From the NCBI GenBank assembly GCA_029721435.1, contig CM056574.1, forward strand, positions 75,311,501-75,375,500: DNA of 64,000 bases. The letters are read 5' to 3'. This stretch comes from Gymnothorax reevesii. Its lineage: Eukaryota > Chordata > Actinopteri > Anguilliformes > Muraenidae. A program made the translations under genes and the position numbers. The notes under the pieces are model-generated. The model saw only the letters and a list, made by a program, of their open reading frames with translations, did no database searches and was not told the DNA's origin. Below, in pieces: positions 33,201-42,656 of the stretch; position 1 is the first letter of the stretch, and every line of letters begins with the position of its first letter.

Positions 33201-35120
33201 CGCCCTGTGCAGTACTCTCACTGGAAGCACATAAGGCTTTTGACCGGGTCCATTGGGAATATATGTGGACTGTTAGGAAAATATGGTATTGGGAAAAGTT
33301 ACATTGACATGATCCATGTTATGTATGCTAATCCTTCTGCCATAGTGTGCACGAATGGCATTCATTCTAATCCATTCCCCATCCATAATGGAACCCGTCT
33401 GGGCTGCCCCATATCACCAAGTCTTTTCATACTTTCTCTGGAACCATTAGCATTGCACCTCAAACAAAATGCTGCAATTTCTTATATACGCATCAAGTCA
33501 ACATCGCACACCATTTCTTTATATGCGGATGACGTTCTTTTATTTATGACTGACATGCACCAATCCCTCTCTAATGTCTTGCTTGCCTTTGATTCTTTTA
33601 GATTACTCTCAGGGTTCAAAATTAACTGGGGTAAATCGGCACTGATGTTGCTGAATGACAAAGTAAAAACTACGACTTTTTACACAAACGTAACTATGAA
33701 AACGGAAATAACTTACTTGGGTATAAATATTCAGTCATCTTTACATAAGATAGTTATTAATAACTACCAAAAGGTTTTAAAAGAAATTGAGGAGGACCTT
33801 TACAAGTGGAGTAAGTTACCTGGATCATTGCAAACAAGAATTTCCTTGATTAAAATGAATGTGCTGCCCCGCTTGAATTTCCTGAGCATGATGATTCCGC
33901 TGCCTTCACCAATAGGCTATTGGGCAAAGGTTGATAAACTCTTTAGAAAATACAAAGGTAATGGGAAACATCCTAAAATTCGATACAATACATTGCAGAG
34001 ATTAAAAAATATGGAGGCCTTGCCTAATTTTCAGATTTACCATCAGTCCTTCCAGCTTCGTCCACTTAAAGCTTGGTTAGATAGTTCATGTCATGTAGCT
34101 TGGAGGGCAGTTGAAGAAGCTATAGTATATCCGATAAGATTACAGGACATGGCTTTCTCTGGTCTCTCCCATAAAAAATGTATGCGTAGGTATGGACCTG
34201 TTATAGCAAATACGTTCGTCAATTTCAGATTAGCGAAAAAGCGTATACAAGGCTTTCCAAAATGGCACCACCTTACACCTTTGTGGCACAACAGCGCAAT
34301 TTTGTCTGGTAATAAACCCTTCGAATTCAAACCATGGTCGTCGAAAGGCATCTACACACTTGGTGACATATAGTAAAGGAGGCATCTTAAGTTTTTCTGA
34401 ACTTTGTATGGTATTCAACAAACAAAAAATGTCATTCTTTAATTATCTCAAATTGCTTAGTACTTTACGAGCATATGGGGTTCCATGGCATACAGAATTA
34501 ACTACACATCCTCTTATTGGTTGGTTAATTAATTTTCCCATCAAGGGCTTTGTCTCAGGAATGTATTCTAAGTTGTTGCTAAGTTGTTACTTACAAAGGA
34601 TTTGCTTAATGAAAAAGCATGGGAAAAGGACCTTGTGACAAATGGATAGGAACCAATTAATTGGGAAACAGTATGGGAAAATATATTTGGTTCATCCAAG
34701 ATCCCAAATCACCAACTAATTCACTTTAAAGTCTGTCATAGAACATATTGGACACTGTTACTAAGATACCATGCAAAACAAGTGAATAATCCCGATTGTA
34801 AACTATGTCATCTGGGAGTTACAGGCTCTTTAAAAGACATGCTATGGGACTGTCCTGAGGTCTTATCATTTTGGCAAAAGGTAACCCATGAGCTATCAGA
34901 AATGGTGGAAAAAGTTATTCCTCTAGATCCAAAAATTCTGTTACTCGTTTATGACTCAAAGATGGAATTTAATGGAAAACAAAGAAAGATTTGGCTTGCA
35001 GGTACAACGGCTGCAAAAAAACTTATTGTTCAAAGATGGATCCCTGCTCATAAGCTTCATATAAAAAAATGGTTAAATTACCTTCAAGAGATAATTACAA
35101 TGGAGTTGTCAACAGCTTGA
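30280..35120 (+). pseudogene. L1 ORF2, disabled and split by a solo LTR
   Basis: Endonuclease blocks include GIDYFLVSRN (near 30878) and ALSDHSPI (near 30948). After the LTR the frame resumes with FKLAKAELNDLFYRKAEF. Reverse transcriptase blocks are KTPGPDGISP (near 32850), a motif A reading SLEAHKAFDRV (near 33218, Glu replacing the catalytic Asp), RLGCPISPSLF (near 33400) and YADDVLLF (near 33521, intact). The Cys-bearing C-terminal region appears near 34790 (CKLCHLGV). Stops or frameshifts occur near 30300-30400, 30670, 33040, 33260, 34373 and 34640. Confidence 0.88.
31290..32452 (-). mobile_element. Solo LTR inserted in L1 ORF2
   Basis: GTTTC duplications flank it at 31285-31289 and 32453-32457. 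On the minus strand it starts TGTCATGATTCTGG and ends GATACCTCACA, the expected TG..CA form, with AATAAA about 80 bases before the end. Ignoring it plus one GTTTC gives an uninterrupted L1 frame across the site. Its sequence is related to the LTR at 16591-17689 in the opposite orientation. Confidence 0.9.
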
Positions 35121-35506
35121 GTCAATAAAGCCAAAGTTAGCACATTAGATATGTGGGAAAACACTGCCTTAGTCATCAGGCATTTACAAAGAACTCAAAA
35201 TAGTAACTTAGGTTGACAAGATAATTTGCTCATGTTGTATTCAGATGAGATGTATTTGAGAATGATGTATTTATGGGGTGTGAGTGCGTATTGTACAGAG
35301 GTTCCGTTTTTTTATTTCTTTTCCTCTTTTAATATGTAAATTCTATTGGATTATTTGAATATGCAGAAGGAGGGGGTGGGAGCCGCCAAAGGGGGAGGGA
35401 GGGTGGGAGGGAGTTCTATATTAGTTCTGGTTGTAAAAGAGATATTGTGTTTTGATCCTTGGAAAATAAAAAAACATTTTGCTCAAAAAAAAATATGGTT
35501 ACCCTC

Positions 35507-36890
35507 CATATAATTGAAAAGGGTAGGTCTGCACACTGACAAATGAGCTCCAAAAAATAAACTTTTTATTTTTATTTTTATTTTTAAAATTAAAACAAGC
35601 ACCGTTTCGATCACTCTGGATCTATGTCAGGCATGGGTGTGTCCAAGCATGTAATTTAGATGAAGTTGTGATGAACAAATTCATTTGCATCCTAATCTTT
35701 CAGATTGGGAATTCCAAAGAAGAATTCTAATAATTGTTTAATTGTCTACCTCTGGCACAGGTGATTGCTTTTTAGCTTGAGAGGACACACCCAATGGTAT
35801 TTCTTAATGTGCTTGTGACTGCTGCACCTTTAGCACTGATGATGGTCTGCTAGGGACCGAAACGTTTGGTTCTTCACTTTTTTTTTGTAAGTTTTTGTTT
35901 TTGTGCACCTGTAACACTTTTTGTCACTGGTATGTGAGCTGCCATAATTGTGTTTTTTACAGGCTAGACTGATTTTTTTCTTTGTCGGCATTTCTCTTTT
36001 TTCTACTAAATCAGCTCTACGCACCTGTAGTACTCATCAGTTCATTTTGTTGACTTTAGCGCAACAATCTTTTTTTCATCTTTTGATAATAATGCAACAA
36101 TGAAATTGAGAAATATTTGTTCTTCCACCAAACAACATAGAGTGGACAGAATGGTTGGCAAGCAACACAGATGCTAAGATTGCTGTTTCATCTAGTGCCA
36201 GTATGTCACATCAGGCTATTTGGGCTCTTTAATGTAGATTTACTATGAAAGCAAGCTATTTGGAATGTCTCTCCTGGTCTCCCTGAAAGCCCTGTTAAAT
36301 AATTTTATGTTCGTTTTGGTTTCGGTTTTCGACCTTCCTTGTTCTCAACTCGCGTCGATCGGCCATATCATTACAACCAGCAGCAAGAGTAGGAAACAAG
36401 ATTGACTTTTGTCCCGCACACTTGCCGGTGTCCTGGAAAATATGTTGATTGTGCATTAGTTTGCTAGCCAGCTTGTCAACTAGCTGGCTTTCACTACAAT
36501 CAATGTGGTTACCCTACACACAGCCCATAAAATAAAAACACAAGAAAATAAAATCAACAATTATTCGCTAATACTGAAATAGCGAGCTAATTAGCAATGT
36601 AGCTAGCAAGCTAAAGTGATATCAAACTCTGTAATGCAAAGCTAGCTAGGAAGATAGCCAACTGGTTTGCGGGTTAAAAGGCTAAACTTCGCTAACACTG
36701 AAATAGCAAGCTAGAAGTCTTGAAACAAGCGTAACCTAACCAGTCAGTTGAGCGCAGAGTAGTTGGTTGGGCGCAGGAATATTTTTTGCTGCGGTCTGCC
36801 ACAGATGCAGTGGGTTACAGTGATTTTGTACTGGCATGGAACGCAGCTCAGCCAATCACATTTAAGGATGGGAAGCACCTGTTCTATTTA
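35507..36890. repeat. Mixed intronic repeats
   Basis: The left part (35540-35880) has a T-rich tract followed by CACCGTTTCGATCACTCTGG and, further on, an inverted-looking GACCGAAACGTTTGGTTC, suggesting an old inverted-repeat element. Around 36807 GCAGTGGGTTACAGTGATTT repeats an arm of the hairpin at 28281-28418. No gene is seen. Confidence 0.4.
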
Positions 36891-37113
36891 GTAGCTTAAA
36901 AACCAAACATTCTAATGGCAGTTCCACTCAGCTATAACTGTCACAGTCTTTGAACTTCTCTTTCTCTCCCCCTCTCTCACCCAATCACCATCCCCACCCA
37001 CACACATTGTCACACAGGGCTCTAAAATCTGTCTATACCAGCCTGTTTAATTGCTTATGCTGTATTTTTACCAGCGAGAAACGCAGACAGATGTGTGTGT
37101 GTGTGTGTGTGTG

Positions 37114-38473
37114 TTCATGGCTTTTGTGGACTTATCCAAGGCATTTGACACCGTACATCGTGACCTTCTGCGGAGAGTCCTCCTGCACTATGGCTGCCCG
37201 GTGAAGTTTGTGAACATCCTGCGGCAGTTACACGAAGGGATGATGGCCAAGGTCACAATAGGTGGGCTGGAATCTGCTCCCTTTGAAGTGACAACTGGTG
37301 TGAGACAAGGATGCACTCTTGCCCCGGTCCTCTTTAACATCTTTCTCCTATGTGTAACAACACTTCTGCACAAGGAAATGGAAGAAGGAAGTGGGGTGTC
37401 TCTGGATTACCGGCTGGACGGGAGCCTTTTCAACATCAGAAGACTCCAAGCTACAACTAAGCTCCAGTCTGTTCACATACTGGAACTGCAGTATGCTGAT
37501 GATTGTGCCCTTGTGGCACACACACCAGAGGCCCTGCAGGCTGCCATTACATCTGCTGAAAAGGCGTATAGCAGAGTGGGACTGTCTGTTAATGTATCCA
37601 AGACAGAGGTCCTTTGCCAGTGGTCATCAGGACCCCCGCAGAGACCTCCAACTTTCACTGTTGCTGGCTCCCTACTCACCATTGTCCCCCACTTCAAATA
37701 CCTTGGAAGCATCCTCTGGGAAGACTGCAGCATCGACCAGGACTTACAAAACAGGATCAAACAGGCCTCATCCTCATTTGGGCGACTTAGGAACAGAGTC
37801 TTCAACAACAATAACCTCCACCTCCACACCAAAATTTCAGTCTACAAGGCAATATGCATCACAACCCTCCTATATGGATGTGAGACATGGACAGTCTATG
37901 CTCGCCATCTCAAGATGATGGAGGCATTCCATATAAGGTGCCTCCAACGAATCTTGCAGGTGACGTGGCAGGATCGTGTCCCCCACTCTGTGGTTCTTCA
38001 GCGAACCAGCTGCAGGAGCATAGAGGCCACTATCATGCTCCATCAACTAAGATGGCTCGGCCATGTCACCAGAATGCCAGCCAGCCGCCTGCCACGTAAA
38101 ATCCTGTATGGTCAGCTCCATCTGGGCCACCGCTCTGCAGGAGGACAGAAGAAGAGGCTGAAAGACCAGCTGAAGGCTTTCCTAAAGAAGTGCAACATGC
38201 AGCCTGCTGCCATGGAAGCTGCCGCAGCAGATCGCTCCTCCTGGCGTAGACTCTGTCGACAAGGAGTAGAAGTGGCAGAGGAGAACAGAAAGAAACACCA
38301 TCTGGCGAAAAGAGAGAGGAGAAAGGCGGCCATGTCTGCATCTGTCCCATCGGGTCAGGCCTACACTTGCCCTGTCTGTGGCAGACAGTGCGCATCACGC
38401 ATTGGGCTGTACAGTCATCAAAAAACCCACAAACAGTAGCAGAAGTCATCATCGGTCACGATGGACTACCTAA
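37114..38473 (+). mobile_element. 5'-truncated young non-LTR retrotransposon inside a TG microsatellite
   Basis: LINE sequence begins directly after a TG run and ends with an AG-repeat tail followed again by TG-type repeats. The flanks match an uninterrupted relative at about 42712-42790 (GAGAAACACAGACAGGTGTG, later CTATGGAGACAG). The insertion therefore landed in the microsatellite of one repeat copy. The 5' truncation lies at the reverse transcriptase motif A. Confidence 0.8.
37117..38439 (+). CDS. LINE reverse transcriptase C-terminal portion with C2H2 finger (open frame)
   Basis: About 440 residues stay open with no frameshift. The start is a chance in-frame ATG, and the true protein would begin far upstream. 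Motif A reads VDLSKAFDTV (near 37126), GVRQGCTLAPVLFN lies near 37299, and the catalytic LQYADDCALV is intact near 37486. The thumb region has YLGSI and LLYGCETWT (near 37868). The C-terminus carries CPVCGRQCASRIGLYSHQKTH, a C2H2-type finger ending two residues before the stop. This layout fits RTE- or I-type LINEs that place a zinc motif at the end; I cannot fix the clade. No endonuclease remains, so it is not autonomous. Confidence 0.82.
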   Translation: MAFVDLSKAFDTVHRDLLRRVLLHYGCPVKFVNILRQLHEGMMAKVTIGGLESAPFEVTTGVRQGCTLAPVLFNIFLLCVTTLLHKEMEEGSGVSLDYRLDGSLFNIRRLQATTKLQSVHILELQYADDCALVAHTPEALQAAITSAEKAYSRVGLSVNVSKTEVLCQWSSGPPQRPPTFTVAGSLLTIVPHFKYLGSILWEDCSIDQDLQNRIKQASSSFGRLRNRVFNNNNLHLHTKISVYKAICITTLLYGCETWTVYARHLKMMEAFHIRCLQRILQVTWQDRVPHSVVLQRTSCRSIEATIMLHQLRWLGHVTRMPASRLPRKILYGQLHLGHRSAGGQKKRLKDQLKAFLKKCNMQPAAMEAAAADRSSWRRLCRQGVEVAEENRKKHHLAKRERRKAAMSASVPSGQAYTCPVCGRQCASRIGLYSHQKTHKQ

Positions 38474-38959
38474 GAGAGAGAGAGAGAGAGAGAGTGTGTG
38501 CGTGTGTGCGCGTGTGTGTGTGTGCGTGCGTGAGTCCAACACAGCAGCTCCTGTATGTGTGTGCCTGTCTATATGGAGACAGTCGCACCCTTGCGTCCTT
38601 ACTATCTCACAGGCGCTGTGAGACAGAGGGGAATTCAAAGAATTCTTCATTCACACTCTCTGAACTACTGCCATATTCTGGCAGACCATAGGTCCTTTGG
38701 TGAAAACAAAAACACCGTAAGTGAAATGAGACTCTGCTGAGCGCCCCCATGTATTTTTTTTCTTGTATTGTCAAGTATGTGGTCAGGGTGATGATTTCAA
38801 AAAGGTGTGTCTCAACTGTCTGCTCCTGTTATAATAGCTGCCGATGGGGGAGCTGGTCAGTGACACTGTCCGACCTACTGCCATTTTCTGGCAGTGTAGG
38901 TCCTATGGTAAAAACAAAAATGTTGTGAGCGAGTGGAGACTCTGCTGAGTGTCCCTATA

Positions 38960-38999
<40 letters not shown>

Positions 39000-39595
39000 T
39001 TTTCTTGTAGTGTGAAGTATGCGGTCAGGATGGCGATTTGTTTTTCAGCTTTGTTCCCAAACCTTTCTACTGCTGTTATTATGGCTGTCTATGGGGCAGT
39101 TGGTCTGCACTCCTGTCGCTTGGGGGTGCCTGGAGTCTCAACCCTTTGTCAGTTTTCACTGTGACATTTTTCAGGCCTGCACATATTTTCCTACATTTCA
39201 ATCTACAATTTGTATGTTTAAGTTGGAAATTGTGGCCGGGGGAGCGATTTCAAAATTAAATTTTTTGTCTAGAGTGGAGGAGTGCATTATGACATCATCA
39301 CTCCAAAGCTCTCCCCATTCATTTCAATGGCACAGAATTCCGCTGGAAAACGCGAATACTGAACGAACGACAAGGGATAGTGTAACCAATTAAACCAGTT
39401 ATGATGTCCGAATTGGCCTGGACGTTTCAGAGTTGGAACGGTGTCTCTATCTTGAAAGCCCTAGAAGCATTAGGGGGCCCCAGTAATGGGTTAAAAGGGA
39501 ATAATAAGAGGAACAAGACTGCATTTCCGCAGAGAAAATGTAAAGTGTGCTTGCTCAAATGTTGCCAGCCACAGTGAATGGATGTCTGTTTCTCC

Positions 39596-39629
<34 letters not shown>

Positions 39630-40241
39630 TATCATCTGACATTCTTTAAATTTGTCTATACTGGCCTGTTTAATCACTGAAGCTGTATTTGTACCAGTTA
39701 GAAACACAGACAGATGTGTGTGTGTGCGTGTCTGTGTGTGCGTGCGTGTGCGTCACTCTCTCTCTTTCTCTCTCTGCATCTGTCTCACACGGTCATGATT
39801 TAGACATGGAAGTGTCTTTAACATCATCAACATCAGATATCTCCTTTCTACCCTTTTATATGCTTTTCAACGTAATTCAAAACTCAGCTGTAACTGCCAC
39901 AGTCTCTGCTCCTCTCTCTCTTTCTCTCTGAATCACACCCCCTTACCACACACACTGTCATGGTTTAAAAGAAGGAGTCCTTCTTTTAGTCATTTCAATG
40001 GCACTGAATTTTTGTGTGTGTGAGTGAGCTTGTCTTCCTTGTGTGTGAGTGTATTTTGTCTGGCAGGGCTTTTGTAAGTTTGTTTGTGTCTGAGTCTCTT
40101 ATCAGCAGCACCTGCATTGTCTACCTGTGCAGAGTGTTCGATAGAATCCTGATCTAGAATGTTTGTAGAAGCTTAATAACCAAACATTCTAATGACAGTT
40201 ACACTCAGCTATAACTGTCACAGTCCCCACCCACACACAAT

Positions 40242-41928
40242 GGCCCTCATTTATCAAACTGGCGTAGGATCTGGTGTAGATTCTGGTGTAAATATCATCG
40301 TTCGCCAGGTGTCACGTCTGATTTACTAAAAGTGTGTACGTCCCAAATTTCGGTGTAGAACTGCCGTGGCGTTGATAAATCTGGCGGCAGAAACCGTCTT
40401 AATTTACATGAATTCATGCTCCGGGAGGCATAGTCCTGCCCACTTTACGACATGGACTCTCAAAAGACGGCAAAGAAGAAAGAACTTAACTGAGGAGGAA
40501 ATATCGTCGGCCTGCTGATAAACCTCGTATTTACAATTTGATGAGAAACAAAAACTCGTATGTCCACGATAATAGCATAAACATTGCAAAATACAAAATT
40601 TCATTGATTTGATACATTTTTGGAGGAAAAATAGTAATCCAACCCGAACACAGCTCAACTGCATTCTTACATGCAAAATTAAACCTTTTTTTTTATTTTT
40701 TTTTTTGGTCTCCTGTAAAGTTTATCATTTTGAAGATACGAGGTTTTATCAGCAGCACGATAGATGGGGAAAAACAAAATTATTTTATTTGGAAGTCTTA
40801 AGAGTGGGATAAAGGAATAACATCGGCCTTAATAAATTCAATTTATAGATCCGCGATATTTCATGTTATATTGCCTACATAATTGACAATCCAAATGCTT
40901 TACATGTAGGTTAAAAAAGTGGTCCGATTTTAAGATCGCCTCCAAAAAACGGGTTGCAACAGCACACGGACCGGTGGAGGCCAACTAGACTCAAGCCTCC
41001 AGCTGTCGCAGTGCTCCATTATGGGTATAAGAGCTGGTGGGGACATGGATGAGTCCCCCCCTCCTCGATCAGAGCACCATGAGGGTAATTGGTAAAATAC
41101 GGTCTGCAGAGATCACTCTTCATTGTACTTTTATCAGTGTTACAGTGTTACTTATTGGGTGCCACACAAAACGACCAGCCACTCGTCACTTTCCCGGATG
41201 AGATCTCTGTGCCGAAAGTTCCTCTGACTTCGGACAGAAACTTATTCCTCTAACAAGGGACCGCAAAATAAAGAAAAGTTTGATGAAACGAGTGTAAATG
41301 TGCACGTGCTAATAATACATTAGATTTTCTAAAATAATTACGCGCAAACTTATTTTCCAGTCTGCCTTTAATTAGGCTAACTTTTGTTTCTTTTGTTGTG
41401 CAGGATATATCTGGCTGGATGAGCATTTGATATACACTGCATATCTGCCAAGCTGCGCATTGCACTTAATCAAATTGATTGTCTGCCGTCTGGCCTGACA
41501 AGCAGGTTGTTTCCAAATAAGAGTAACTAATTTCTCAACACAGGTGCAATTTATTTATTTATTAAATAAATTTATTAAATAAATAATTACATCTGTGTAG
41601 AGAAATAAATGACTCTTATATTTGGAAACAACCTGCTTTTATTCGTTTATTTATCCATTCATTTATTTAGTCTATTTATTTATTTTACTTATAAGAACAA
41701 CAACAGCATGATGTCCGCATCGCTGCATATGTTTTATTACTCATTTTAACAGCTGCACTCATTCCTGCATGTTGTTCGCTGTTTTCAAATTTGCGTACAC
41801 CTGGTCAGAGCTGGCGTGAGATTTTTGCGGACCATTCGCTCACGTTCAGATTGATAAATGCCGATTCTTGCGGGAGATTTGGCGTACACCCATTTTTTTG
41901 GTGTACGCAACTTTGATAAATGAGGGCC
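40242..41928. mobile_element. 1.7-kb TIR transposon, non-autonomous (Harbinger-like ends)
   Basis: The ends GGCCCTCATTTATCAAA and their inverse enclose 1687 bases with no transposase. The flanks are CACACAAT and ATTGTCACA. A related repeat near 37000-37020 has the uninterrupted site CCACACACATTGTCACAC. A three-base A/T target fits PIF/Harbinger, but that is inferred from the ends only. The interior holds a second, smaller hairpin at 41502-41636. Confidence 0.75.
41502..41636. mobile_element. 135-bp hairpin MITE nested in the 1.7-kb element
   Basis: GCAGGTTGTTTCCAAATAAG and its inverse form the ends; arms of about 45 bases surround a loop of ATTTATTTA/TAAATAAAT words. No clear target duplication is visible, so it could instead be a structural feature of the host element. 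Confidence 0.6.
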
Positions 41929-41929
41929 A

Positions 41930-42616
41930 TTGTCACATAGCGCACTGAAATTTGTCTATATCGGCTTGTTTAATTGCTTACGCTGTATTTTTATCATTCC
42001 GCCCATTGACTTGCATGAAAAAAGAAGAGATGAAGAACAGGGATTGCGAAAGAATGAAAAGGGGTCATGCAATCGTTTATATAAACCATCATGTTCGGAT
42101 CTACCTGAACCTCTCAGACTTGGAACGGTGTCTCTATCTCAAAAGCCCTATCAGCAGTAGAGGGCCCCAGAAATGGGTTAAAAAGGAATAATAATAATAA
42201 GAAAACTTAAGAAGAACAATAGTAAGAAGAGGAATCAGAGGACTAAGAAAAGGTATGAAGAACTAACTAGACTGCATTTTTGCAGAGAAAAAACAAAGTG
42301 TGCTTGCTCAAGTGTTGCCAGCAACAGTGAATGGATCAGATATGAGAAAAGCTTTAACCGTGTTAATTGTCATAACAATTGTCACCAGTCATACTTACCA
42401 GATGCAGGCAACAATGGCATCATCTTTCCATATCAACATGTTAAAACAATGTATGCAAACATATCAGAAACATTAGTTTTTATGTCTGTCTGTCTGTCTC
42501 TCGCTCTCACACACACACACACACACACACAAGAGTGGCAGTCTGGCAGAGTGTAGGTCATTAGTCTGTCTGTGTCTTTCTCTCTCTGTCTCTCTCCCTG
42601 TCTTTTACTCGCACAC

Positions 42617-42656
<40 letters not shown>

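Larger units (their letters stand above)
28442..35494 (+). mobile_element. Full-length but inactive L1-type LINE, copy 2
   Basis: Perfect 12-base duplications ATGGTTACCCTC flank it at 28430-28441 and 35495-35506, and it ends in an A tail after AATAAA-like signals. A short 5' leader, ORF1 and ORF2 are all present in order. About 1.17 kb of its length is a later solo LTR at 31290-32452. Frameshifts in both genes show it is no longer mobile. Confidence 0.9.
36890..40241. repeat. Repeat cluster, left part, with microsatellites
   Basis: Related blocks recur here and at 41930-48050. Examples are ACCAGCGAGAAACGCAGACA before a TG repeat (37071), GAGACTCTGCTGAG followed by a T-rich tract and CAAGTATGTGGTCAGG (38725-38785, with a repeat near 38935), and GCAGAGAAAATGTAAAGTGT (near 39530). 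TG, AG, TA and CT/CA microsatellites lie at about 37090-37113, 38472-38530, 38957-39003 and 39596-39630. Apart from the LINE at 37114-38473 no gene is present. Confidence 0.65.

Noticed and set aside
36900..37113. Extension of the LINE reverse transcriptase frame upstream into the microsatellite
   Set aside because: The frame is open only because the TG repeat encodes Cys-Val; no endonuclease or reverse transcriptase blocks lie upstream.
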